A stretch of DNA of 64,000 nucleotides from Hydractinia symbiolongicarpus (Eukaryota; Cnidaria; Hydrozoa; Anthoathecata; Hydractiniidae): positions 23,493,001-23,557,000 of the forward strand of contig NC_079875.1 of the NCBI RefSeq assembly GCF_029227915.1, read 5' to 3'. Below the pieces are notes generated by a model that saw nothing but the letters and a program-made list of their open reading frames with translations, made no database searches and was not told where the DNA came from. Shown here one piece after another: positions 35,657-46,260 of this stretch. Numbering within the stretch: the stretch's first letter is position 1; each line of letters opens with the position of its first letter. A program made the position numbers and the translations under genes.

Positions 35657-35910
35657 GAGCATTTTTTGTTTATACCGACCTAATGGAAGATAGAGACATG
35701 ATTTTCTAATTACGACAACGGTCACCCAAATCCCAGTAAGGAGAAGATTGACGAAGATTGGTGTGTGATCCACATGAGCATTTTTTGTTTATACCGACCT
35801 AATGGAAGATAGAGACATGATTTTCTAATTACGACAACGGTCACCCAAATCCCAGTAAGAAGAAGATTGACGAAGATTGGTGTGTGATCCACATGAGCAT
35901 TTTTTGTTTT
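35657..35910. repeat. 119-bp tandem duplication, two full copies plus partial third
   Basis: GAGCATTTTTTGTTTATACC recurs at 35657 and 35776 and, in part (GAGCATTTTTTGTTT), at 35895: a strict 119-bp period. The two full copies differ at about one base (AAGGAG versus AAGAAG), so the event is recent. The minus-strand frame 35773-35372 spans the first copy and has no known domain. Confidence 0.95.
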
Positions 35911-37133
35911 ATTGAGATAAAAACAGACAAGAAATGAATTTGATTTGGAGTTACCAGCATGAAATATACACAGAAATCTTAAAATAAGTTCATGTAATTC
36001 GTGGTAATAATATTATTACGTATACCTGATACAGAATCATCGATTTGTGCTTCGTAGCCCCCTCAGCCTGACTTTTTTTCTTTTTTTTTCTTTTTTTTCC
36101 TTTTTTTTTCTGGGACGAACGTCAGGCTGGCCAGACTACCACACCAAAATAGATTTCAGAGTGTCCTTAGTGATACATATAGCTAGCATGGTACTATTCT
36201 TTAGTTCATAGCCAGCTACGAACCGCACGCTATGCCAATTTAGAAAAATCGAAACTAATCTTTCTGCCAATTTCTACCGGTCGTCGTTAATGACAGGGTT
36301 CTTAAATAAACCCGTCTTCACAAAAAGCCCGATTCTCTATAGAGTACCATCAACTGGCTGCGGTTTTAATTTTCTTTATCTTGCAAAAAGGTTGGATTTT
36401 CTTAGCTTCGCCACAATATTTGTAAATTTAAGAAATAAAGCGTTATATGAGGTGGCTATACTAAAAGAGATCGCGTGATCCTTACTGCCTCCAACTTTAA
36501 ACACAAGCTTTCGCTGAATGGAAAAAGACGTTTTGCTGTTTAGTTATTTATGGGAGATTTAATTCTACGAAAATACTGATGGATAAAGGAAGGATAAAAC
36601 AAAATAGTGGACGTGGAACTTCATCTTCATATGACATCAATTACTCACGAAACAATCACCCTTATTGGAATTGGGAGAAGGTTCCAACCAGAAGATTTAA
36701 CGGATGCTGAAACATGACAGAATTCAGGTTTTTAAAAAATGATATTTAACGATTAAAAGACGTTTTACGATTACTCGAGATAACCAAGACATATAACCGT
36801 CTGTCAGTGAGAGATTGATGCAGATTGTATTACTGGTGTATATATACGAGTGGTGTATAATGTAATTCGTCACATTATAGTTATTTATTTATTTATTTAT
36901 TTAACAAATTTGAATCCTAAATGATTTTTTTCTTTTCTTGTCATAAAATAGTCTGACCTGACAGCTTAAGTTGCATGTAAGTGGTGACGTAACTTAATCA
37001 AGTGGTGTTTTTTTTGTGTTTTTTTGTTTTTTTTAATGAATACATTTATGCACATCGACATTACATCGCTATTCAAAAGTTAAATTAAAAGTATAAAATA
37101 TAAAGCATATAAGTTAAAAAAAAAAAAAATAAT
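35911..37133. other. No gene; simple repeats
   Basis: AT-rich. Includes a pyrimidine run (36074-36122, listed separately), a (TTTA)n run at about 36882-36903 and T/G-rich tracts at 37004-37035. A plus-strand frame at 36290-36478 shows no domain. Confidence 0.4.
36064..36137. repeat. Polypyrimidine tract inside an inverted repeat
   Basis: CAGCCTGAC on the left and GTCAGGCTG on the right are exact inverted repeats enclosing about 48 bases of nearly pure T/C with mirror-like blocks of TTTTTTTC. Such a tract could adopt hairpin or triplex (H-DNA) structure; function is unknown. Confidence 0.7.
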
Positions 37134-37445
37134 TCAAGCATTAACAAGTAAAAATGATAAGAAGGAACAAAATAAAGGCTGGAAGGATAAAAGCAGGATA
37201 AATCTACGACAAACGGGCTTAAATGAAAGCATACGTACATATATGAATGTAGCTTTTAAGTAGGTATCAAGTATATATATTTCAGAAAGAGTATTCAAAT
37301 CTTCGTAACGAAATTTGTTTGGTTTTAAATGTTTGTTGATATGTTGTAAATCAATTACTGATCTGAATGTTGGTTCGTGCTCTGCGACAGTCAATGGGTT
37401 ACAGCTATAACGTTTGTTAGATCCCTCTTGTACATATGCTTTCTC
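37134..37445 (-). pseudogene. DIRS-like reverse-transcriptase fragment
   Basis: On the minus strand the sequence reads EGSNKRYSCNPLTVAEHEP, TFRSVIDLQHINKHLKPNKF, RYEDLNTLSEIY. The NPLTVA...R-x-VIDLRHIN-x-x-L-x-x-x-KFRYEDL pattern is characteristic of the early RT region of DIRS-type and related tyrosine-recombinase retrotransposons. The following motif A region (expected FDLKSGYHH) is blurred by a frame change (LKSYIHI in an alternate frame). Only about 75 residues are preserved. Alternative: another LTR-type RT with the same block. Confidence 0.6.
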
Positions 37446-38009
37446 TTAAAAACTAACGATTGCCTGTTCTACAAATTTCGACTCCTAAAGCTGGCGTAAA
37501 ACTGTGCCGATGGAGTTGTAAAAATGAAAATATAAGATACATGTTTTTTCTTCTTTTGGGCTGAAGGAAGAAGAAAATGACCTCTTTTCCACACAAATAA
37601 CAGGAGAATCGCAACATTAAAATATAGAATGTTTTTAATGTTTACATTCATCATCTAGAATGTTTTTAAAAACGCTGCATTTCTTTATTTATATTCTTTA
37701 GCCTGTTTCTTTTTATTGGCAGCAGCTTGCCGTCTAGATTGGTTCATCGCTTTTCATCGCAGATGTTCTTACCTTATCTTTTTTACTTTTTCAAGGATGC
37801 CTTTAATCACTGCCTGTTCTGCAGCAAAGATTTTTTAACCTGTATTTTTTTACCGTTATCTTTAAGCGAGGCTGTACTTTTCTTAAAAGAACCAGTTGAG
37901 TTTTCTGTCGCTTATTTCACGGCTTTATTAAAAACTTTTGGAGACATAAATAATATAATAAGTTAACCAATCCGCGAGCTTTAAATTTTATTGACTGCCT
38001 TTCTCTATT
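37446..38009. other. No gene recognised
   Basis: AT-rich. A plus-strand 79-codon frame (37727-37966) is hydrophobic without domain. On the minus strand the same stretch reads lysine-rich across several frames, possibly a decayed basic protein. Neither is supported. Confidence 0.35.
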
Positions 38010-38470
38010 GTTCGGATAAGGATATTATGCAGATATGTAACATGATTTACCTGTACTCAGCGCTTAGCCTGGTGTCACGTTAAATTTTTAACTTAACTGC
38101 AAAATAAAACAATATTGCACGATTGTTTTTGCTTTAACAGGGTCAAAATGGTTATAAATTGTAATTCTATTTTAAAAAGCTCAAACTTTCCCACAAATTA
38201 AAATTGCTGAGTGATTTGTTTTTTCGAGCAACAACGGACTTTTTTTGTGTTTATGTTTAAACCGAAGTTAAGATAAACCTTTTCGGAAAAGGAGTAATAT
38301 CCCTAAACGGATGTGCAACATGGTATACCTGTACTAAGCGCTCTGTCAATGTTAACGATGTGTTTCTATTTAACCAAAGTAGCGACACCTAAATGGATAA
38401 GCGAAACAGTTTACCTGTACAAAGCGCTCAGCCCGGAGTAACATTCATTTTTAAACTCTCACCAGAAGCA
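38010..38470. repeat. Three diverged copies of the TACCTGTACTAAGCGCTC repeat
   Basis: TTACCTGTACTCAGCGCTTA (38050), TATACCTGTACTAAGCGCTC (38323) and TTTACCTGTACAAAGCGCTC (38410) each follow a GGATNNGCAACATG-like segment. The same module occurs in reverse orientation three times at 59.8-60.1 kb inside a complete Helitron. No Helitron terminus with the family hairpin was seen here, so this may be a decayed relative or an independent target of the same repeat. Confidence 0.7.
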
Positions 38471-39200
38471 TTTTCGGCTGACTGTTTTTAATGTGATGGG
38501 GTAACAACTGGTTGTTATTTTTAGCTAAAGTTAAACGTCCACCGCCGGGTATCACAGTTACTACTTGTGGTTTAACCCAGCATCTCGACGCCGGGTCCTC
38601 TGGCTAGTTTGAATTTCTCCATTTTACGCCAATTTCAAAGTCAGAAATTTGTATGTTTAACGACATTCTCGCCGTCTTCCGGAGCTATTAATCAAAAAAT
38701 CTTTGATAGGTGCTCTGGTAAACTTTTAACGACTTAAAAAAAAACTTGAAGTGAGCTATTTTTATCATGTCCTCCAGTTGTCGAGTGTAACTTATTTTTC
38801 AAACAACAGGCTTACTGACAGTGTTTTTAAAATATTAGTTGGCCTTGTGGGTGTTTATTTTTTCCCCAAGTCTGAGCACCTTTGGAAGTATTAGAACCTA
38901 CATTTTTCCCATTTATGATTTCAGAATTAGGACACAAATTTAACTTGGTGGGAACAAGAAGTGAATTAAAAAAAAGTCACACAGATGGCAAGAGTGGGTT
39001 GTTCATCGTTCATGTTTTTTTTTTTATTTAATATCAGCGATCCATTATAATATGACAGATTCATAATACCCTCTATAACAAAAAGCAAAGTTTTCTTTTT
39101 TTCTATCACATTTCTGTTTAGCTATTATTTTTGTTGTCTACATTTTGAGTGCAAAAATTTATATAAATTTCTCATCGCTGTAACGTTTCATGGTTGATCC
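38471..39200. other. No gene recognised
   Basis: Includes a G+C-richer patch at 38530-38640 (CCACCGCCGGGTATCACAG, GACGCCGGGTCCTCTGG) followed by CTAGT, suggestive of another Helitron-type end but without the expected hairpin. Otherwise AT-rich. Confidence 0.35.
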
Positions 39201-39241
39201 CTCTCTCCGAACTGTATAATGCTCATACAGTTCGGAGAGAG
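39201..39241. repeat. Perfect 17-bp hairpin
   Basis: CTCTCTCCGAACTGTAT, a 7-base loop AATGCTC, and ATACAGTTCGGAGAGAG form an exact inverted repeat. No T-run follows to make it a terminator, and this is eukaryotic DNA; it may be a transposon end or an RNA hairpin. Confidence 0.9.
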
Positions 39242-39468
39242 ACATGTGGTGTTTAAAGCTCCTGTCTGATAGTCTGTCTATCTTGTATCCTACCCACTGC
39301 AAGTTATTTCTTAGGTTATAGTGCTTGCTGTTGCTGCTTTACATAGCATGGTAGTGGCGTCGAGTTAACTGGGTTTTTTTTGAGTTAAAAGCTTATATGT
39401 GGTTGGCTCAGTGATGAAATTCTCAAGTAACTTCATGTAGGAAATTTATGACTGAGGTGGCATTTCTT

Positions 39469-39553
39469 CAGGCGCGACATTTATTCAGGCGCGACATTTA
39501 TTCAGGCCCGACATTTATTCAGGCGCGACATTTATTCAGGCGCGACGTCTTCA
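39469..39553. repeat. 17-bp minisatellite, five units
   Basis: CAGGCGCGACATTTATT repeated with a strict 17-bp period, one unit carrying CAGGCCCG. G+C-richer than surroundings; lies 130 bp before an unassigned plus-strand frame of 115 codons. Confidence 0.9.
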
Positions 39554-40430
39554 GGCGAGATTAATGTTTTCGAGCGTCACATTGGTGATATCGCCCAGGA
39601 TACTTCGGAAGTAATGTTAGTAGCGTCGATAGTGGCAGCGATGATTTGAAATGCTATTGTACTGTCTACAAAAGTCTCCTTTTTTAGTAAAAAACAAAAT
39701 ATTAATATTAATATCACAATACAATAGAAATAAACATTTATCAGAGTACGTTAAAACTTACTTCATTGAACATATTGAAATATATATAGTAACTGTCAGA
39801 AACGCGTGCAACACGTATGTAACTGTGACTCCTCCAAAAACACGTCAAATTTCAATGAAGCATCATCCACTGGCACATCCCTTAGCGAGCAAGAAGCAAT
39901 CTGTAGACATAATCCGTCAAGATAATTTTCCGTGTTTGAATTGTCGTAAAACCTTCCCATACTCAATACACTGGCGCATATTTGCTTTTATCCACTGAGG
40001 ACGAGCAGAAGCAAATCTACTTACAGTTTAATGGGTGCTTAAACTATACAAACAAGCACCCAGCTTACTCTACCGCATGATTGTGTTTCGTGGTTAAAAA
40101 TTTTCCTGGCTTAATCGCATTCCTGATGTTCCTGATTAGGAGCAAGATATGAATGTTTGTGATGTATCTCTTCCCGTACTTGATCCAACAAGTCATCCCT
40201 TTTGCACTTTCTTGCCCTAAGTTTCTGCGTACGGACCAACTTATCACCACAGCCTTTTTGCTGAAGCCAGGCCTGTAGCTCATTACATCTTTTGTCAAAA
40301 AGGCACCTTCAGAACAAATTTTATTAAGTCGAAGAGCCCTTAAGGCTGTACGGATTAACTATTTTAGAATGGAGAATGTGACAAGAAGATGCATGCAAGT
40401 ACAGTTGACTTGATCAGTGATACGTTAGTT
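39554..40430. other. No gene firmly recognised
   Basis: The plus-strand frame 39651-39998 (115 codons) is basic and contains a CLNC motif but no recognisable domain. The minus-strand frame 40298-40065 (77 codons) is unassigned and may belong to the adjacent Penelope-like relic. Confidence 0.3.
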
Positions 40431-40439
40431 CCCCTGTTT

Positions 40440-41000
40440 AATAACCTTTACATATAAAAAATGAATGCTTTGGTCAGATTATTCAGCTATTTCAACGCTT
40501 TGTCCCCAAAAACCTCAAGCTCTCTTACGCGCTGCCAAACCATCCTTACGTGAAATATTAGGATAAAGACCAACTACGACACAGTGCATTAAAGAAAATA
40601 ATTAGGCAAGATGGGTAGATTTTTTAGTAGGTTGTAAGTGGTGATCTAAAATGGAGGATATATTTTCTATAAAAAAAGTACAATTAGATATTACTGGGCG
40701 ACCAGGAACGTTATAGAGTTGCTTATGTTTCAGTTAACAAGAGGACTGACAGCATCATCAAACATTTCCCAGTTGAAACTATGCCTCCTTCGGATAATCC
40801 TCTCTATCCAACACTACAACAGCTGAACCTTTATCAGCCTCCTTGATAACAATTGACGCGTCGTTCCTCAAAGTCTAATACCTTCTTTTTCTTTCCTGGT
40901 AATTAGCTTCCCTGGTAATTAGCTTTATCTTCTTCCCTTGGGTTAAGCCCGAAATCTTTCTTCAAATGCTACTGAATGCTACTAAATGTTCATGTAATCC
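40440..41000 (-). pseudogene. Penelope-like element, reverse-transcriptase N-terminal part (second locus)
   Basis: Minus-strand blocks in order: TLRNDASIVIKEADKGSAVV then VLDREDYPKEA (about 40870-40775), NVPGRPVISNC then IENISSILDHHLQP (about 40710-40610), and VVGLYPNIS-x-KDGLAA (about 40580-40530). These are the entry block, the LPKIHK-downstream GRPVISNC block and motif A of Penelope-like RTs. Stops and frame changes are frequent. It is a different, less similar copy from the one at 32.3-32.9 kb. Confidence 0.75.
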
Positions 41001-41169
41001 CATAATAAGTTTTTCTAATAGATGCGTATATGTGGAGCTCAACGTATTTTTCCATACAGCTTCTGAGTTGTAAGAAGCAAAAAATATGAAGGACTTCTTG
41101 TTGATGTTCAAAGAAATGCAACTGCTTTCTCGGCAAATTTACATTTTCTGCTTGTTGCTTTTGATACTT

Positions 41170-41450
41170 TAAAAGTGGTTTAAATATATCGTTTCAATAG
41201 TTACGTTTTTGAGTTTTACATTTCACATAAACTGTTGCATTGTCGTGAGATAAATCGGACGTGATATTGTAAGGATCAGCACGTAATATTATCCCTTAAG
41301 TTATTCTCTCTTTTTTTGCAACCAATGCTGTCTTTTGGAAACAACAACGACAAGTCTGGATGATTATTAAAGATGGTATGTGGGATGTGGGTCTGGAAAA
41401 TGGTTTTAATGTCGGGTCCTCTAGGGTTAAACTTTGTGAAAAGGATAACT
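41170..41450 (-). pseudogene. Penelope-like element, RT-to-endonuclease linker
   Basis: Reads FTKFNPRGPDIKTIFQTHIP, HTIFNNHPDLSLLFPKD, then RADPYN (41440-41250, one frame change). The YNP-x-x-P-x-I...hh-x-x-FP...R-x-x-NL-x-x-x-L-x-RA pattern is the conserved linker between the RT and GIY-YIG domains. Its upstream RT part is probably 42444-41960, with a 35-bp minisatellite and a palindrome lying in between. Confidence 0.65.
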
Positions 41451-41491
41451 TTTGTTTCAGAATTATTGCGGTAATCTTTTTCCTATGTTTT

Positions 41492-41533
41492 AAGAGGTTA
41501 AATGTTTTTAGATTTAAAAACATTTAACCTCTT
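41492..41533. repeat. Perfect 19-bp hairpin
   Basis: AAGAGGTTAAATGTTTTTA, loop GATT, TAAAAACATTTAACCTCTT: exact inverted repeat of 19 bp. Located within the Penelope-like relic, near the junction of linker and minisatellite. Confidence 0.9.
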
Positions 41534-41687
41534 TTTGTTAAATAGCCACAGTACTCGTTTGATTTCTCCTTATAATCAATATTGTTACTACAGATCGTCG
41601 CACACTTCAACATTGGGTATTTTAAATAAGAACGATTCCTAAGCCTTATTGTGGATTAATATTTATTCGTACTCATACTATTATGAG

Positions 41688-41930
41688 TAATTTGCAGATA
41701 GACGGAACGAGTTCGTTTATTCAGATTTGCAGAGAGACGGAACGAGTTCGTTTATTCGGATTTGCAGAGAGACGGAACGAGTTCGTTTATTCGGATTTGC
41801 AGAGAGACGGAACGAGTTCGTTTATTCGGATTTGCAGAGAGACGGAACGAGTTCGTTTATTCGGATTTGCAGAGAGACGGAACGAGTTCGTTTATTCGGA
41901 TTTGCAGAGAGACGGAACGGGTTCGTTTAT
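41688..41930. repeat. 35-bp minisatellite, about seven units
   Basis: Unit GCAGAGAGACGGAACGAG followed by TTCGTTTATTCGGATTT, period 35, nearly identical except the first and last units. Because 35 is not a multiple of 3 and no frame contains a stop, open frames run through it; these are not genes. Confidence 0.95.
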
Positions 41931-41959
41931 AATCATAAAAAGAGTGATTTCAACGTCAA

Positions 41960-42444
41960 TCATTTAATAAATTTCGGTTTAAAATTGGGTGAAAATTGTT
42001 TAGAGCATTAAACAATTCGTCATGGACATCTTTTTTCCGCCTTTTATAAGTATCGTCTCCATAACGTTAGTAGAAAGAAGTAGCCCATGGCTTAACTATA
42101 CTTTGCTCCATTTTGTTCATAAAGCAACCAGTGAACACGGCTGAGAAAGGACCACCCATCGAAACCCTATCGGTTTATTTAAATGACTTGCTATTCGCAG
42201 TGAATATACATTCAGTAATGAATTTGTTTAATAGCTTTCAGAATTCGTTTTCTAACAATGGCTTCATAAAAGCAAGTACCGGTTTAATCTGCGGTAGAAG
42301 AAACCTCGCAGATTGATTACTTGAGGGACGCGTGTTGTTCACTGATGAAAATAAAAAAGAGAGCACATGTAATATTCTACGAAGGTCTTTACATCCTTTA
42401 AAGTTTATAATAATATAAAGATCACATTCCGGATGATACTTCAC
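41960..42444 (-). pseudogene. Penelope-like element, RT motifs B and C
   Basis: The minus strand reads FLLPQIKPVLAFMKPLLENE, then KLLNKFITECIFTANSKSF, then RVSMGGPFSAVFTGCFMNKM and FYRRYGDDTYKRRKK. SMGGP is RT motif B and YGDD (about 42063-42049), in place of the usual YVDD/FVDD, is the catalytic motif C. DELFNALNNFHPILN follows, as expected. One stop lies between ENEF and KLLNK. Downstream on the same strand come the linker (41450-41170) and the start of another copy (41000-40440), giving a head-to-tail order. Confidence 0.75.
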
Positions 42445-43007
42445 GAGTGGTTTTCGGTGTTGACTCGCTTAGCGCAACATTGGGTCGGCACAAATACTCG
42501 CCTGACCGCGTTTTTATGACATCTTCTGATAAGGGCATACCCAGTGAGCAAATGTTTGTCTTAAAAATGTCCGAGCCCTGGATACCCTGTTGGGAACATG
42601 TGTAATACTGGAGTTCGTCCTATCCCTGTCGTCCAAAGTTTGTCCAAATAGGACGTGACTAAGACGTCCTTTACTATTGTCCCAAGGTTGTCTTATGACG
42701 ATGTTCTCGGGGTGTTTTAATAAGTCCTCCGGAGGAAGGCTAGTTATTTCGTAACTGCACATTGTTTTCCTATGTTGGCGCCATCACTAAAAAAAGAGAT
42801 ACAGTTAGTACTATGAAAAATAATAAACAGATATTCACCAAATTGATGAAAGAAACCCTGTGGAGATCCATTATTAACATTTCTTTTTCTTGACAGGTAA
42901 ATCCTCATCATCACTACCATCTAAATTGTTCATTTTAAAGCGTTATTGAAATGAAATTGTAAAATCTTAGTATTACAACAATGAATAATATAATTGCAAA
43001 CATTTTA
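42445..43007. other. No gene firmly recognised
   Basis: A minus-strand frame of 82 codons (42762-42514) is G+C-richer than its surroundings, but its domain is unknown. At about 42951-42887 the minus strand reads MNNLDGSDDEDLPVKKKKC and stops, preceded by an AATTTAG acceptor-like site: a possible tiny terminal exon with acidic and basic patches. Confidence 0.3.
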
Positions 43008-43290
43008 TTTAATTATTAGACTGATTGAGGGTTTCATCATCAGTTGTGAAAGTATATTCTTCGCAGAGTTCCCGGCTTTCTAAAAAAAAAATAACATACA
43101 AATAAGAACACACAAGGACCAAAAAATATATCCAAATTAGGGGTGACAAATTTTAGGTCTTGGCTCCATAAATTCCTTCTCAGCTTTCTTTTTCGATACA
43201 CCCTTAGGATATCGGACTACCTTTGTTTCTTCATTCACCCAAATGTAGGGGACTCTTTATCTCGTTCATGACTGTTTTCCATCCAGACAA
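43008..43290 (-). CDS. Candidate last exons of an unknown gene
   Basis: On the minus strand, after a run of T ending in TTTTTTTTTTAG (acceptor, about 43093-43082), a short open stretch reads ESRELCEEYTFTTDDETLNQ then SNN and stops. The stop TAA lies three bases from AATAAA, a canonical polyadenylation signal (about 43010). Upstream, at 43250-43145, another stretch reads PYIWVNEETKVVRYPKGVSK then KKAEKEFMEPRPKI, with the feel of a real coding exon, but no clear donor joins the two. No known domain. It may be a terminal fragment of a host gene or of a transposon gene. Confidence 0.28.
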
Positions 43291-43300
43291 CACTGCAACA

Positions 43301-44335
43301 CATTTTGTTCTATAATAAATTCTAAAATATAGTGAATACATCAAAGAATATGTCCTGCCATGCAACTAGCCTATAGGGATTGATACAACATCAAATATTT
43401 AGGCAATAAAGCTTATTGGTAGACTTTCTATGTAAAGTACTATGTGAATGTAAAAACCTGTCACTACCCTAAAGTAATGAATTTTTGCGTGAAGGATACT
43501 TTGAGAAAAGTGCAAAGAAAAGAGGATAAAAAATTCACCCTATATAGGCGTAATTACCCACTCAACTGAAACTCAACTTCCAGCATGAATATACATATTT
43601 AATTATTACCTTCAATTCTGTATGGTCATACATTTTTGTGTTTTCGGCAAACTTGACAAGTTTAAATAACAGAAGGTAATATTATATGACTAGCTGTATA
43701 CCCGTGGAGATATCCACTTTAAACGTAATAAAGAAATCTTACATTTGGTATGTGTAAGTTGAATGGATGTCCGTGATGCATAAGGTAAAAACGAATTTTG
43801 GATGTTTTTATTTTTGTATCCTTGTGTTAGACAATATAAGAAAAAAGTGGCATGGAGAAGTGTGGAAAAAGAAATAATCACCTACTGTAATGGACAATTG
43901 TGTTTTCGAAGGTGTATTCAAAAAGAAAGACAAATAAATTTTATGTGTTTTATTAAACCACCTGTTTAATTGATTGTACAACATAAACTCTTTAACTTAT
44001 CCTCTCACTTTTATTAACGATAGTAAATAGGAGTTATCTGAAAGATTCGGACACAATAATGTAAACGGTGGAATGTAATAAACCATTTGATACTAAGACA
44101 TGAGCCAAATTTATCTTAGCACTTTCCAAGTTATCTATCATGCGCCTAAAGTTCTCTAAATGGTTGTATTCACATATTTTTTTTTAAAACAAAGTCGATC
44201 CAGAAAAATGGGTTGGCAAACTCTAATGATAAAGTTTGATTCTCAAAGAAAATGATTTAACCCTTCTATTCTATGCTGTATGTGTTATTTGACTTCAGAA
44301 CGCATCTAAGGTTAGAAAAAGGGAAGCATAACCAA
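43301..44335. other. No gene recognised
   Basis: AT-rich. The short minus-strand frame at 43881-43690 has no domain. Nothing else supported. Confidence 0.45.
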
Positions 44336-44339
44336 AAAC

Positions 44340-45330
44340 GTTCACGTTACCCTCCAGCTTTTGATATAAATACAGCACCCAAACTTTTCTGAGAAGCATC
44401 ACTGTGGACAATAAAAGGAAGATTGAAATCAGGACATCCTATGACTGCAGGTGCTTGTAAAATTGTTACCATCATGTCTAAAACATCTTCATGTTCACCA
44501 GTCCAGATTATTTTGCATTTCGAATTCTTTCCACCTTTATCTTGTTTATTTACGCTTTTGAGTAGATCATATAAATGTGTGACTTTTCTTGCATTGTCTT
44601 TAATAAAACCGCGGTAACAACCTAAGAAGCCCAGTCAAAACCTCAGATCTCCAACTGTAGATGGTGGATTTCGAAATTTATCAATATCTTCCTTAGATGC
44701 AGGATCTGCTTGATACCCATCTTGCTGATGACACGTCCTAGATATACAACTTTCCCTTCGAAAAAATTACACTTGTTTGCTTTCAGCTTGATTCCTTTTT
44801 CCTTCATTCTTCGCAGAACAGAGCTGTCATTCGAAAGTACAGCATCTATTTATGCAGAACAAACAATATCTCTTAAACCTTTTAGACATTTATTACTGTA
44901 ACGCTGAAACACAGGTGGAGCAATGGTTAAACCGAATGGGATTCTTAGCCAAAGGTATTGCAAATGCAGCTCGTCCATAAAACCCTGATGTGAGCTTTAT
45001 TCATGTCAAGGGCTGCAAACCAGGACTGACCTCATACTCCGTCAAAAATCTCCTGCAATCTGGGTGTGGGTTGTTTGCCAGGAACATTTTTTTCGTTTAA
45101 TTCCCAATAATCAATGCAAAGCCGGAGGCTGCCGTCATTTTATCTAACGCAAAAAGTCGGACTAGAATAAGGCGAGTATGATTTTTAGACCAGTTTTTTC
45201 ATTATAAATTGTCAACATAATCCTTTACTTGCTGATACAATTGTCCGGGTATTACTTGATATGGTAGCAATTGAAACTTCTTTTTCCAAAACTAATTCAC
45301 GGTTCGTAGGATTTTTAAGAAACACGGTGA
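44340..45330 (-). pseudogene. Ty3/Gypsy retrotransposon pol relic (RT and RNase H)
   Basis: The minus strand carries, in order: SPYSSPTFCVR-x-NDGSLRLCIDY, the entry to Gypsy RT (about 45190-45100); [31 protein letters not shown] (motif A, about 45025); and [15 protein letters not shown] (44950). Then come [12 protein letters not shown]-stop-IDAVL, where the YIDD active site is destroyed by a stop replacing Tyr and Ala replacing the second Asp (about 44860-44836), and LKANKCNFFEGKVVYLGRVI. RNase H follows with PFIVHSDASQKSLGAVF (44415-44370), keeping its first catalytic Asp. Integrase, protease, gag and LTRs were not found. Multiple stops and frameshifts: inactive. Confidence 0.85.
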
Positions 45331-45576
45331 TGATTTGTATTTTTGCGAAGCGAAATTGTGGAGCACGTTTGCTATGCGAGGTATACCAAAAGAATTATTG
45401 AGATTCTCGAAATTTCGATAGAAAAAAAAACACATGTTTTTATACAGTTATTTTTACAAAAAAGCTCGTAGTGCTGTCACATTCCCTATACACATTGGAA
45501 CCACTGATTTACAGACTGTCGAGATGCGAGGTCGTTCTTAGGGTGGTGCCACAGCTTTACTCAGAACGAATTGATC

Positions 45577-46260
45577 TCAGCGGTAACCATGAATGAAGAC
45601 GAATGACGTCTTTTTTCCACTCAAACTTACTAAAACAACATTTCTAACGGAAGAGATACTATCCGATTTGTTTCGATTTTTTTTACATACACGTAGTGTA
45701 AATACGAAAGAAACACTGACGGCAGGTCCAGCGCTCTCCAACGTTTTGTGATTTGAAACAGCCACTACATATGGGTCGCTGTTGTTCTTGTAATAGCCGT
45801 TACGGAATTTATTTATCATCATGTTCGCTGAGGTTCCAGTCCACGACGCATTGTCCAAGCAAAGATTCAGTAATATATAGTCGCGCTCATTAGTGAACTA
45901 TTTCAAAGAAGGTAACAATTCTTTGGATTTAAAAAATTTGACCCCCTTTTGACAGTACTGAGTGAGTTCAGACTCTTCTAATTTTCTTACTTCCTTACCA
46001 GTAAACAATTGACTAAGCTGCTGTATGTTACACTTGTAAGAGTTTTTCTTTCTTTTTTGTTCTTTAGATACAAATCCAATTCTCGCGCATAAAAAGAGAA
46101 CGTATGTTGTCTTGTCTTAATATTTTCCTTACTGTCGCTGGCTTAACTGGAATGTATTTAAAAAGCGGAGACAATGGATACAGCTTTTTACCGTGCCAGC
46201 CTTTCTTCTTACGTCGAAACCAACTAACCATTTATCCCAGATGCTCTTACGATGAAACAA
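45577..46260 (-). pseudogene. Tyrosine-recombinase-like relic (Crypton or related)
   Basis: The minus strand first reads IWDKWLVGFDVRRKAGTVKS (about 46240-46180), resembling the SAM-like core-binding domain of tyrosine recombinases. It continues in another frame, QQLSQLFTGKEVRKLEESEL, then FTNERDYILLNLCLDNASWT, then YVVAVSNHKTLESAGPAVSV. The RD-x-x-LL-x-LCLDNA-x-R-TG arrangement followed by an HKT block matches the first part of the catalytic domain. The catalytic Arg expected in SRTG is Trp (SWTG), and a stop precedes FTNERDY. The distal HxxR and Tyr motifs were not recognised. A possible upstream minus-strand exon (ATG at about 46350, donor GTAAGT near 46292) reads MNEKGDLEN. Inactive. Confidence 0.55.

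Noticed and set aside
38530-38610. Helitron 3' end at CTAGT
   Set aside because: The hairpin shared by the other four ends is absent and no 5' end was found.
39202-39241. Transcription terminator
   Set aside because: No T-run follows and intrinsic terminators of this kind do not apply to animal nuclear DNA.
41683-42011. Repeat protein of 94 residues with a recurring CRETERVRLFGF motif
   Set aside because: Produced by a 35-bp minisatellite that has no stop in any frame; no start context or homology.
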